Assembly: GCF_003473485.1 (NCBI RefSeq)
Contig: NC_053045.1
Coordinates: forward strand, 47,844,494 to 47,908,493
Reading direction: 5' to 3'
Source: Medicago truncatula
Lineage: Eukaryota; Streptophyta; Magnoliopsida; Fabales; Fabaceae
Length of the DNA: 64,000 nucleotides
The notes beneath the pieces are model-generated. The model saw only the letters and a list, made by a program, of their open reading frames with translations. It was not told the DNA's origin and searched no databases. This document shows, piece after piece, positions 54,062 to 64,000 of this stretch. Positions within the stretch are counted from its first letter, which is position 1; each line of letters starts with the position of its first letter. The position numbers were made by a program, and so were the translations under genes.

Positions 54062-54107
54062 TTTAAAAAACATGTTTTTTTTTTGACAGAATTTTAAAAA
54101 CATGTTT
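54062..54107. repeat. Micro-insertion flanked by 16-bp direct repeats
   Basis: TTTAAAAAACATGTTT at 54,062-54,077 and a copy with one mismatch at 54,092-54,107, around TTTTTTTGACAGAA. Inverted, the insert reads TTCTGTC-A(n), like the CACTGTC-A(n) end of the SINE at 59.7 kb. Confidence 0.7.
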
Positions 54108-54278
54108 GTTTCGTTAACATTATAATATCCTCGTAAACATTATTGTAGGAAGGTTAATTCCAGTAGTTGTTACACTTAAAATTATTCTCATCTTTATGAG
54201 AACCTTATTCCCAGCTTTATATTTAGGAAAGTTTTCTTATTGTCAAGAATATTTTATACTAAGGAATCAAATTTAATA

Positions 54279-54323
54279 AACTTATGACAAACATTTTTTT
54301 TAAGGAGAACTTATAACAAACAT
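54279..54323. repeat. Micro-insertion flanked by 16-bp direct repeats
   Basis: AACTTATGACAAACAT at 54,279-54,294 and a one-mismatch copy at 54,308-54,323, around TTTTTTTAAGGAG. Confidence 0.65.
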
Positions 54324-54902
54324 AAAAATACATATTTATATCGTTTTATTTTCAAGAATTTACGAAAATAACTTGAAAAAACCCCTCTAAAATATAATAA
54401 CTTGAAACAAGTGCACCTTAATTAATATGAATTCAGTAAAATAATAGAAACATCACATATCCGCATGTATCGATTTTCCACCGTCTATTCCCGATGTATC
54501 TAAAAAGTACGGGACACTTGTTTTTTTTTAAAAAGTAAGATTTAATATCCAAATACTCTCCAAATATGTATCGGAAAGTATTCGGTGCATGATACGTATC
54601 AAATACCGAGATACCAGTACGTTATCCATTTTTCACTTATGAGAAATGAATTCTCTCGTCTAATTCTCATGTTCATGTCAATTGTCAAGTATAGGTGCTC
54701 TAGCTTTATTCATTTAAAGTCTCGTAACTATTGTTGGCGTGTATATTGTTTTTTTTTTTTTTTTTGAGTTGTGGTGCATCTAGCTTAGTTAGCACCTCAC
54801 TCCAGCTAAACTATCTTGTATGCACTAAACTATTGAAATACCATTGTTTATCCTACGGTATTAATTACATTTTGGAGATTTAAAAATTTGGAGTTAACCT
54901 TA

Positions 54903-54953
54903 GACAAGCTGCAATGCAAATTTTTAAACTTGGACAAGCTGCAATGCAAATTT
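54903..54953. repeat. 21-bp direct repeat around a 9-bp spacer
   Basis: GACAAGCTGCAATGCAAA and the next TTT are repeated perfectly at 54,903-54,923 and 54,933-54,953, separated by TTAAACTTG. Same geometry as the poly(A) micro-insertions but without a clear tail, so it could be a plain tandem duplication. Confidence 0.6.
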
Positions 54954-55792
54954 CAGCCTTTGATGTTTGTTCTTGTCTAGGTGAAGTTGCAAGCAGTGAC
55001 AGCCAAATTAAAAGAAAAAAAATAAAGAAAAGCTTCCAATTGTTCTTGTATGCGGTAGAGAATGCAGATTCTAAAAATTCTTAGACAACCTACGGAAATT
55101 ACATAGTTTTGGATTTAGTGTGTTGAAATTAAGTACTACAAATCAATCAGAAAGATATAGTATTTCGGATCAAACATAAAACACATACAAAAACATGATG
55201 TTTCCAAGAAAAAACAAAATACTGAAAACAAAGGGTTACAATGAAGGAAGGTGATAGGTCGGAGGATTCAAAACCAACGACAGGAAGACAAAGACTACAT
55301 ACAGTGGGGATAAAGGCCAAAATCTGCAAGGGGAGGTGTTTGTCTTCAACTTCTTTCTGTATGCAGGGGTTGAGTCTTTTCTTGTAAAAGGAAGGAGAGT
55401 GTGGGAGTAGGAGCTACAAAATTCTGTATGCTTAAAAGGAAGGAGAGCGGAGAGCGTGGCAGGGGCGAAACCACGCTGTAGGATGGAGGTGCTCGAGCCT
55501 CCACAGCAACACACATAAGAGTATGAAAAACTTATTGACACTCATTTTATGATCAACAATGCCTTGCACTAATAAAACACTAATAAAAACTAATGTCACT
55601 GATAAAAATACAAGATATTTTTTTATAGCTAAATAAATAATTTATAACTACATTGTTTTGAGGTACAAAAAGCCACTAACAAATCAACAATTTTTATCAT
55701 CAAGATACACATAAATAGCATTGAAGTAAAAACTATAATAATTCAAAGCCAACGTCAGTATTGATGTTTGACCTGCATCTCCGAAGACACTA

Positions 55793-58432
55793 TCAGTGTT
55801 TGATTTTGATCTTAGCCTGCATCTCCTTGGCCATGGACGGTAACCACCTTTCTCCCCTAATTTTTTTCAATTTCTCAATTCTTTCCTCCTCTCTCTTGGC
55901 TTTAGCTTTTGCTGCTGCATCTTTAGCTTCTAGTCTAGCCAATGATTTCTTGTATGCATCATTTGCTGCAGCAATTAAATCATTTCCATCTACAGCAATA
56001 GATCGAATCCGTCTTCTAAACTGTTGAGGTAGCAAATAGTCATTAAGAAAACAAACAAAATACATTATAATCAAGCAACACACACAGACATCTATGGATT
56101 AACTAGTACACCTTCTTTGATTTCTCATCAATATCTTCTCCCGGAACTAGTTTAGGTCGTTTCATTGGCGGTTGGGGTTCATCTGCAGCCATATAGATGT
56201 AAGCGTAAACAACATATGCAAATGTGGTTCGGTAAAATAGCAATATAAATCACAAAATTGATAATTTTCCAACCCCTTACACAATATTTATTTAACTTAA
56301 AAGTAAAAAATCATCTCGAATTTCCATCAAACCCATACTGTAACCAGTTTGTGTGAATGTGAAAAATAAAAATCAGTTTGGAGTCTGGGTTGCACACCAT
56401 ATCATGGCAACATGTTGCATCAAATTTACGGTGTTTGTGTTTAGTTCCTCAAACCATTAATATCTAAAAATATATTACGACAAGTAAACTACTCCCTCCG
56501 TCCTAATTTATAAGCAAAAAACAGTAATTCACACTTATTAAGAAAACTAACACTTAGTGATTTGAGGTATAATTTTTTGTGTTCTCCTTGGAATAAGTTT
56601 CATGGAAAGATGTAAAAATAATTCTCATTGGTTAAAAATTATGGAGAAAATAAAAAGGAGAACAAATTGAATGCAATTTGCATTTAATTTTACATTGGAA
56701 AAGATGATTTGGTTGAAAAAACATAATAATAGCATAAAAATTAGTCTTTTTTGCTTATATTTTGAGACAAAGAATATGAGATTTTTTTGCTTATATTTTA
56801 GGACGGAGGGAGTAGTTGTTACGGCCTGTCAAAAAAAAAAAAAGTTGTTACGACTTAGCACCAACGACGGAAAAGCCTCCATTCACTTCACTGAAATGGG
56901 ATTTTGTAGAGAATTTGACATATGGTTACTCCAAACCAAAATCAATTTTGTCTCTAATAAAATAATGCTTTTGCTGTTTTGTTTGAGTTGAAAATTCTAA
57001 ACTAAGTTTTACTTCAAACTTATTTTTGAGAAAAAAAAAATTCTCAGCATATATTGTTTAACTAAATTAATTTTTAATCATAATCAACTAATATCATCCC
57101 AAATCAATGTCACAAACACTGGTCCAGTCCAAGTAATAGCTTGGACCATTATTCAGGGTTTAGTTGGCAATTCAGTAGTAAGTTATAGCATAGGTCCCCA
57201 AAGCATGCTTTTCTGGAGTGACTTATGCACAATGATAACCTCTCAGAGTGGTTAACAAACTAGTCAACAGATTATAGAAATGCAGTACCACATTGCAATA
57301 TAACATGCATAAAACAGTGTAAAACAAGTATCATCTTATGAATTCTGATGACAACAATCAAACAAAAGATTCCAGAATGAATAAAGAGATGCATGGCATG
57401 CTCATCTGGGCTCCACTTCTTAACCACAGACAAAGGGCAGGGTGTGTAAGCATAAGTACTATTCTGAAAGATAGAAGAAAAAAAAAAAGCACTTCTGCTT
57501 TAGCTTACAGCCCAATCAGTGGCTTTTACCCAATTCAGCTTTTTTCTTGTTTCAGAGAAATTTGTATATAAATGTCAAAGAACAATGGTGACTGGTTAGT
57601 GGTTTACCTGCTACCAGAAACACTACAAAAAGCCAACTTTTAACAAGAAAAATAGGAACCATTACCAACCAGCAAAGTCCAAAACTATCCAAAATCTAAA
57701 ATCAATTTTTTTATAGCTATATATCATAGAATTGAAGCTGATCTTAACAAGCCAATTTACCTGCATGATCAAAAACTATTCCTGGTTTAGAATGTCTAAA
57801 CAAGCGAATACCGCAATCATCGACATTAGGATCCTCATCTAGGACAGGAATAGGTTCTTTCACTATCTCAATTGTATTTTCCAATATGTCATCCAAAAGC
57901 TTTAGTGCCTGTCAATAAACATAAATCATCTAAACCAAAAACCAGAAGAAAAAAAAAAGTACAATACAGAACTATTAATGATGAACAATAATTTGCAAAA
58001 GAAGAAAAAAACCTACAAACGTAATTCAAATTCCACTAAACAAAAAAACATGAACTTGGTAATAAAAACTGAATTTTGTTTTGTGGGCATTGGTAATCAC
58101 AAAAAATACCAAAATCCTAATTATTTTTTTTTGCAAAAATTAAATGAATAAATAGGATCTTAATTAGAAATTTCAACTTAATTAACATAAAAATGAGAAA
58201 TTTAGAATTGGACCTTAAGTTGGTAGTGCTTAATCTTTGGGGATTTAGGGTTTTGATTATCATTATGCTTCTTCTTGGTGTCATTGTTGTTGGTGGCGGA
58301 AAATCCATTCATGAAGGAAGTGACATAGGAGGATGTTCCAGCAACGGAATCAATGGCTGCTTTCCATGCTGCGTCACCGTCTTCATCGCCACTGCTGCTA
58401 CAGTAGCCATTGTTGAGTTCTTCTTCTGCCAT
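55793..58432 (-). CDS. Conserved plant protein of unknown function, four exons
   Basis: Exons 58,432-58,214, 57,908-57,761, 56,182-56,112 and 56,020-55,793 on the minus strand join in phase to 221 residues. The N-terminus is acidic and Ser-rich (GYCSSSGDEDGDAAWKAAID). The middle has KLLDDILENTIEIVKEPIPV and GIRLFRHSKPGIVFDH. A linker follows with PPMKRPKLVPGEDIDEKSKK, a possible nuclear signal. The C-terminus is a charged helix, likely coiled coil: RRIRSIAVDGNDLIAAANDA, KSLARLEAKDAAAKAKAKRE and EKLKKIRGERWLPSMAKEMQ. I recognise this as a conserved uncharacterised plant family without a name or known activity. No signal peptide or membrane segment; nuclear location is an inference from the basic patches. 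The third intron (counting backwards, 56,183-57,760) contains a MITE. Confidence 0.88.
56490..56814. mobile_element. Stowaway-like MITE in an intron
   Basis: Perfect ends TACTCCCTCCGTCC and GGACGGAGGGAGTA, about 325 bp, within the long intron of the unknown-function gene. Internal GCTTATATTTTGAGACAAAG / GCTTATATTTTAGGACGG near the right end is a partly duplicated arm. Confidence 0.8.
56814..56852. repeat. Micro-insertion at the MITE border, 10-bp direct repeats
   Basis: AGTTGTTACG at 56,814-56,823 and 56,843-56,852, perfect, around GCCTGTC-A12. The left repeat starts on the last base of the MITE, so this insertion is younger than the MITE. Confidence 0.75.
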
Positions 58433-58868
58433 TGTTTACTCTTTCAGGTTTCGTTTCATGAGAACGTTGGTGAGTGAGATGATAGTGAAAGAAAATTGGG
58501 CTTTCTTTGGGCTATGGTTCGTTTTAGGCCCAATTTGTAAACAATTGAATAGAGAAAGTTGCTCAATAGGTACTTCAATTTTACTTTTGACCGGGGTTGT
58601 AAGTTTTTGTGTGTAAGATTTGATCGGATCATAACTCTCGATTGACTACTTTTAATCAAGTGAGAAATTCTGAGGTGAAATAGTAGACTTTTACTATGAG
58701 AATTTAAACTACTTTTTTTTTTTTACACTTATTAAAGTAATTGTAAAAAACAACTGAAAGCTAGAAAAAAAAAAGGAAAAAAGCCAATAATTCTAAACAA
58801 ATTTAAGACCACTCCTAACTTTAGAGTAGTCTACTTTCATAGAGAGTTTAATATAATTTTTAAGTTAA
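58433..58868. other. Intergenic
   Basis: 5' flank of the minus-strand gene; AT-rich, nothing further recognised. Confidence 0.5.
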
Positions 58869-58876
58869 TATTATAT

Positions 58877-59245
58877 CAGCAGTGTTATATGTCCCAAATA
58901 ATGTTTCGGGAAATTTCAGAGTGTGTGTATTTTCTAGTTTTATAAGAGAAACTTCATAAGTCTTGTGGAAAACATGTGGGAGAGGGGTGAATGCATGTGG
59001 ACCAGGGGTGATAATCAGTCAATCAAAATTATTCGCAAACAATTTTTGATGGAATGTTTCGCTTTACTTAACAATATCAAGAATTGCTCGCGAATAATTT
59101 TGATTGGCTGATTATCACCCCTGATCCACATGTATTCACCCCTAGCCCACATGTTTTTTACAAGACTTATAATTTCACTTATAAAACTAGAAAATACACA
59201 CACTCATAAAATTTCCCAAACCATTATTCGGCACATGCACCGCTG
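58877..59245. mobile_element. hAT-like foldback MITE
   Basis: Ends CAGCAGTGTTATATGTCCC and inverted GCACATGCACCGCTG. Arms stay complementary over most of 369 bp, for example AATCAAAATTATTCGC against GCGAATAATTTTGATT. Flanks TATTATAT (58,869-58,876) and GATTATAT (59,246-59,253) match at 7 of 8, the 8-bp duplication size of hAT elements. Confidence 0.7.
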
Positions 59246-59694
59246 GATTATATATTTATGGTTTGGATGTAATCAAAGTAAAAGTCATATTCAGTTGCAA
59301 TAACTATGACCAAGATATTGTCTTTATCTGAATCGAACTTATTGTCTCCTGAAATTTTAGCATCAAATGAACTGACTTTGTGTTGGTTTGGTTTCACACG
59401 TTCATCTGATTTTTCACCGTGATTTCCACAAGATACAAAGTATAGCTTCCATGTTGGTGTGGTTTTCAAACTTGGTTTTAAGGGATGCCGAACGAAACAC
59501 GTTATTGGTTTCATCACTTACATTGCCTACATTATGCACATTATCTTCTTAATATCAAATACCAAACACCTTCCCTAAGACGTCTTTGGTATTTGCAGAC
59601 TGGATAAAGTTAGAATAAAAGGTACAATAGTTTTGTGATGTTGCAATACGGGACCTAGTGGCGGGTGTAACATTTTGTGCAACATTTTTTCCTT
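59246..59694. other. Intergenic with an unrecognised open frame
   Basis: An 89-codon minus-strand frame (59,517-59,248) contains CFVRHPLKPSLKTTPTWKLY and a hydrophobic end. I cannot assign it and doubt it is a gene, because its 3' end runs up to the MITE border. Confidence 0.4.
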
Positions 59695-59702
59695 CTTCTT
59701 AT

Positions 59703-59798
59703 GTCTTTTTTTTTTTTTTGACAGTGACCGGGGTTTAAACACCGAACATTACATATATTATGCATTATCTGAACTAACTGAGCTAAGCTCACGAGAAC
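59703..59798 (-). mobile_element. Short tRNA-like SINE, minus strand
   Basis: Inverted, it reads GTGAGCTTAGCTCAGTTAG (A box), ATAATGCATAATATATG, GTGTTTAAACCCCGG (B-box-like) and CACTGTC-A15. Flanking CTTCTTAT at 59,695-59,702 and 59,799-59,806. Same family as the copies at 45.3 and 61.1 kb. Confidence 0.75.
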
Positions 59799-59806
59799 CT
59801 TCTTAT

Positions 59807-60989
59807 ATTTCATGATTATTCTCAAGGACCTCATTTGGTGCATCACATTTTTGTGTATCACAGGGTTTATCATATAAAATAAGTATTGGCAACTCTTTTA
59901 AAAAGAAAAAAAAAGTTGGGCCATGCATTTATATATCAATCAATTCAAACTCCTTAATTTGGTTTTTTTATTATTATTACTGACAATAATTTTCTTGTTA
60001 AGAAGATCCTATATTATCAATTCAAAAGCTTCATATTCATACTAGAACCATGATGATATTCAAAAAAACATTTAATCCAAGTCCAAAAATTCCTTGATTA
60101 AGAGTTTTTTATTTTCTTTTTCTTCTTTGCGTCTTAAAGATATTGAATAGAAAGAACTATTTTTCTTTCCATTAAAATTTTGAAAGTGAACATTTAAATA
60201 TCCTTCAAAACACAAGTAAATAGATTTGAAACATATAAAATGCAGTTAATCTTTTTGAAAGATAAACAAATGAAAATCCAAATTGTATTCTTTGGGTTTA
60301 TAATGCCAAAATTTCAAGTCGGCTCACTCGTCTTACCCCAATAAAATGAATTCAGAATTTGTTTGACTCCATAAGATAAAGATATCAAAAATAAAGGATT
60401 TCTCCATAATGGCCATGTATGGTTGACGGGTATTTTAAAAAAAGGATTGGCTTATTTTGGTAAATACATCTAACCAACTCCAATCCTTTTACCGATTAAC
60501 ATCTTAGAAGACATAAAAAAAAAAATATATGTTTTAAATATAAGTAAAAAAAAAGTTAAATAAAGTAGAAGTATTTGGTTCAAATTTTTAATCAAATACA
60601 TTAATTTTATTAACTTTTTTGCTTATATTTGAGATCGAAGTAATATATTAAAAAAAAATTGTTATACTTTTAGAACATTTACCACACCTTTCAAAACATA
60701 GTAACTATTATTTCATCAGCTCCTATTTACATATCGTTTTTAGACTCTTTTACACATATCAGAACAATCAATAAGCTTTGTTACTTTTAAATCCCATTAT
60801 TTCTCTTTTAAAATAGACATAATTTATTTTTTTGAAGAAGTTAAAATAGAAATAGATATAATTTATTATTTCACTTCATCTATTTCCCTTTGTAATAATA
60901 TTATATATGATTATCGATATTAATATTATTGATAATTCTATAACTAATATTGTATTGAACTATAAAAATGATCGAAAAATATTTGTATA
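59807..60989. other. Intergenic, 1.2 kb
   Basis: Very AT-rich. A probable micro-insertion (TTTTTTTGAAGAAG between TTAAAATAGACATAATTTA at 60,808 and a diverged copy ending 60,865) is the only structure seen. Confidence 0.5.
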
Positions 60990-61018
60990 CTAGTTTGAAC
61001 ACCCGTGCCAAGCACGGG
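60990..61018 (-). mobile_element. Helitron 3' terminus
   Basis: On the minus strand: a hairpin CCCGTGC-TTG-GCACGGG (61,018-61,002), eight bases, then CTAG (60,993-60,990). A perfect 7-bp GC-rich stem just before CTRR is the defining 3' end of plant Helitrons; the next host base would normally be T, but here the plus strand before CTAG is A, giving T on the minus strand as required. The element body therefore extends to the right, into the tandem array. Confidence 0.75.
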
Positions 61019-61077
61019 CTAGAATTTCGGCATATCTAATGGAGAGAATATTGTGATGTATCAAGTGTCAATTAAAA

Positions 61078-61162
61078 TTCCCGTGACTTAGTTCAACTGG
61101 TATGGACAATGCATAATATATGGAAGGTCTGGGGTTCAAACCTCGGACACCACAAAAAAATA
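61078..61162 (+). mobile_element. tRNA-like SINE inserted in the first array unit
   Basis: CCCGTGACTTAGTTCAACTGG (A box), ACAATGCATAATATATGG, GGGGTTCAAACCTCGG (B box), ACACCAC-A7. Flanking GTGTCAATTAAA (from 61,065) and GTGTCATTTAAA (from 61,163) match at 11 of 12. Confidence 0.8.
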
Positions 61163-62890
61163 GTGTCATTTAAATCTCATTGGATAAAATATTGGAGGTC
61201 GAAGAACAAATAAGTGGAAAAAAAAACTCATACTAAAGCCTTAAAATTTTGGAAGAAGATGCGACATCATTCTCACCTGTGTGGTTGTTTTTTCTGCAAT
61301 GTGTCGAATCACACAAGTGTTGTCTCCCCCGTAAGTTCCAATGGTGATATCATATACGCTTCAACATTTTTGGGGAGTGGAAGTGCTTCGTGGTGGTGGA
61401 TCGCGGACACAAAGAGTATCGTATTTAATTGAGAGATGGTAATGTGTCAAGTGTGGGTTAAAATAACATATTGAATGCCATATAATAGATATTGAATAAC
61501 ATATCAGTGGAATGACTCATAATCTCTTAAGATTTTGAATGTAACTGTGATGTCAATCTCACTTGTGTGCTTGCTTTTAGTCTAATGTTATGATACAATC
61601 CAATACAGGTTCCCACAAAAGTCTCAACATTATTATGATTTGTTTTGTTAGTGTTGTGGTGTCATTTGTTAAATTTTGTATCTTAAATTTTAGTTTTGAG
61701 ATGTCATTCGCTTCCATGCAATTTTTTTATTCAACCTCTATTATTTTAAATTTCTTTAGTTTTAGTCTTTGGTCTGATTTGACAATGGGAAAATGTAGAC
61801 GTGTTCTACTAAGTTGACAAAATACACTTATTAGATATTTTAAATTGATGTGACATTTTTTGAATGAATCTATTATTTTGGTAGCATGATTACCCATTAA
61901 TTTTCAACACCTTCAACAAATTCATAAAATTATCAGCATCTCATTCTATTCCCTATACTCTCACGAATAAAGCACACACTCCTAAGTTTTTCCCTTATTA
62001 TTTCTCTCTTGTACACATTTCTTTTTCATCTTCTTTCTTTTTCTAATTTACTTTCTCTTTTCTCTTGAAAGAAAGGAACAAAGACATCCTCTATGAAACT
62101 ATCACCAACCACATTTTTTACCATGTTGTGCCTTTGAGCTTATTTGATTATCACATCATATCACAAATACATACGGTCTCACACCTGAGGGGTAGACGTT
62201 AATGTGTCATGTATGATTTAAACTTCTACATTATATGTAAGAGTAGACAATAAGCAAACATATAAATGAGATGACTAATATATCCAATGTCTTAAGATTT
62301 TAGGTTTAAATGTGATGTGAATTTCACATGTGGGATTTCTCTTAGTCAAATGTGATGATCAAACTCATTGTAGGCACTCTAAGAACTCCAAACATCATGA
62401 TGAACTGTTTTGATAGTTTTTGGATTTCATTTGCATAAGTTTTTTGATATTAAATATACATTTTTGGATGTCATTCACTTTCATTCAAATGTTTTTATTC
62501 AACCTCTATTATTTAAAATTCTTTCACTTTTGCTCTTTGGGAGATCTAACAATAAAAAAATGCATGTGTTTTGCCGAGTTGACAAAACGATATTTTAAAA
62601 TTATGTGACATTTTTCAATTGAGTCTTTTTTTTTTTCTGTTGGTGAAATAACTACTCATAAATTTTTAACTCCTTCAACTAAACCATAAAATTACCAATA
62701 ACTCACTTTATTTTCAATACTTTCACGGACGAAACACACACTATTTTTTTCTTCCAATCATTTATCTCATTTTCAAATTACTTTTTCGTATTCTTTCTTT
62801 TTACAATTTCCTTTCTCTCTTTTCATGAAATTTAGAATCATAAACCTCTCTCGATGAAATCACCATGAATCCACCTTTTTAATCATGTTA

Positions 62891-63183
62891 TACTCCCTTC
62901 GTCCCGGATTAACTGAGTCATTTGTTCATTTCATACATATTAAGAAGAACGTATAAATGAAGGAGAGAGAAGGTTTTAAGTGCTCTTGTTAAGTATTGGT
63001 GCATTCTCCACTGTTAGAAATGCAAAGTGGAATATATTGAATTGAGAGTGATGAAAGTAGTATTAATCAGTGTTATAAAGAGAAAAAAAGTAATTAATAT
63101 TGCATTGAAAAATGAAATGACTCAGATATTTTGGGACACTTTGTTTTTGCAAATGACTCAGTTATTATGAGACGGAGTGAGTA
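62891..63183. mobile_element. Stowaway-like MITE inserted in array unit 2
   Basis: Ends TACTCCCTTCGTCCCGGATTAACTG region and inverted TGAGACGGAGTGAGTA, with GACTCAGTTATTA complementary to the left arm. 293 bp. It interrupts the otherwise collinear array unit. Confidence 0.8.
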
Positions 63184-64000
63184 CCTCCGCCCGACCTTAT
63201 TTGGTTGTGTCACCGGATCATAGACGCATAGTCTCACAATTAAGAGAGATATGTTATTGTGTCAATTGTAATTTAAATTTTCACATTAGATGCAAGAGTA
63301 GATGTTGAGACACTTATAAATGAGATGACCAATATAAGTAGATGTTTAATTTTTATATTGAATTTAAATTTTTTGTTGTTGTTCACTTCCGTGTAATTTA
63401 TTTTTTTTATCAATCCCTATTATTTTAAATTTCTGTACCTTTTGTCTTTGGTGAGATTTAACCATAGAAAAACTCTAATGTGTTATGCTGAATTAACAAA
63501 ATGTGTGCTTATTAGAATTTTTTAAATGTTATCGTGTTTTTTTTAATTAAGTATAATTTTTGGGTAAATTAATTACTCAAAAATCTTGAACTTCTTCGAC
63601 TCGCTTTATTCTTTATAATATCGTGGACAAAACACAACTTTTTTACAGGTATCATTTATCTCAATCTAAAAATAATATCTAATTTTCTTTCTCACTTCTC
63701 ATGAAAGAAAGGAACCTCTGTTTGACCCTATTTGACTATGTCATATATTTACGGACGCGGGAGTCACACAATTGGGGGAGAAATGCTAATATATCAAATA
63801 TGAGTTAAAGTTCTACAATTGATGGAATAGTAGATGTTGAATAACATATAAGTGAGATGACACACATATATGTCCCAAGATAATTTGAATGAAGATATAA
63901 TATTAATCTCACGTGTGTCATTTCTCATAGTCTAATAGGATGATACAACCCAATGCAAGCTCTATGGGAAGCACAAACATTATAATGATTTTTTTTTTTT

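Larger units (their letters stand above)
53760..55790. other. Intergenic, 2 kb
   Basis: AT-rich. It holds three short-duplication insertions and, at 54,470-54,620, further GATAC/GTATC-rich debris like that at 44.2-45.0 kb. A phrase near 55,460 (GGCAGGGGCGAAACCACG) resembles DNA-transposon ends but has no partner. Confidence 0.5.
61020..64000. repeat. Tandem array of about 760-bp diverged units
   Basis: The same phrase order recurs: AATGTGTCAAG (61,441), AATGTGTCATG (62,201), ATTGTGTCAATTG (about 63,255), AATATATCAAATATG (about 63,788), each followed by AAATGAGATGAC-like, then TTTTTATTCAACCTCTATTAT, GAGTTGACAAAA and CTTTCACGGACGAAACACACA. Spacing is 760 bp between units 1 and 2, and about 760 between 2 and 3 after removing the MITE at 62,891. 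Unit 3 is shorter (about 530). A broken unit precedes them at 61,020-61,420. Unit 4 continues past the window. No coding capacity in any unit. Confidence 0.85.

Overview
The window is AT-rich nuclear DNA from a flowering plant. Compact exons with GT-AG introns, a plant-type initiator tRNA-Met, a plastid-targeted APS kinase, a HOOKLESS1-type acetyltransferase and the mixture of LINE, SINE, MULE and Stowaway-like debris all fit a dicot. The repeat families look most like those of a papilionoid legume such as Medicago, but that is an inference from memory of the families, not a search result.

Layout, left to right. 0.4-2.2 kb: a minus-strand LINE copy that has lost its reverse transcriptase. 4.5-5.9 kb: a HLS1-like gene. 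6.9-16 kb: no host gene, but three inverted-repeat DNA elements (two with perfect 9-10 bp target duplications, one carrying a broken GRF zinc-finger gene), MITEs and a 5'-truncated LINE. 18.6-19.3 kb: a receptor-like kinase pseudogene. 19.8-20.1 kb: a small two-exon gene. 22.7 kb: initiator tRNA-Met. 23.3-25.4 kb: LINE and copia remnants. 27.4-31.1 kb: a class I formin. 33.7-35.1 kb: a D-type cyclin. 35.8-40.8 kb (minus): an autoinhibited P-type Ca2+-ATPase with a GC-AG intron. 41.6-43.0 kb: another truncated LINE. 44.2-45.0 kb: an element flanked by inverted GATAC-rich arrays. 46.4-52.2 kb: APS kinase, whose second intron holds a gypsy remnant with a nested MITE. 55.8-58.4 kb (minus): a conserved plant gene of unknown function. 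61-64 kb: a Helitron 3' end followed by a tandem array of about 760 bp units that runs off the window.

The coding genes are unrelated to one another (hook growth, actin nucleation, cell cycle, calcium export, sulfur activation) and show no sign of acting as a cluster. All gene models were built by joining reading frames at splice sites; the phases close exactly in each case.

The most unusual pattern is scattered through the intergenic DNA and introns: about twenty tiny insertions (roughly 9-23 bp), most of them essentially a poly(A) or poly(T) run plus a few extra bases, flanked by direct repeats of 10-21 bp. They look like retroposition events so severely 5'-truncated that only the tail remains. 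I know of no annotation class that records them.
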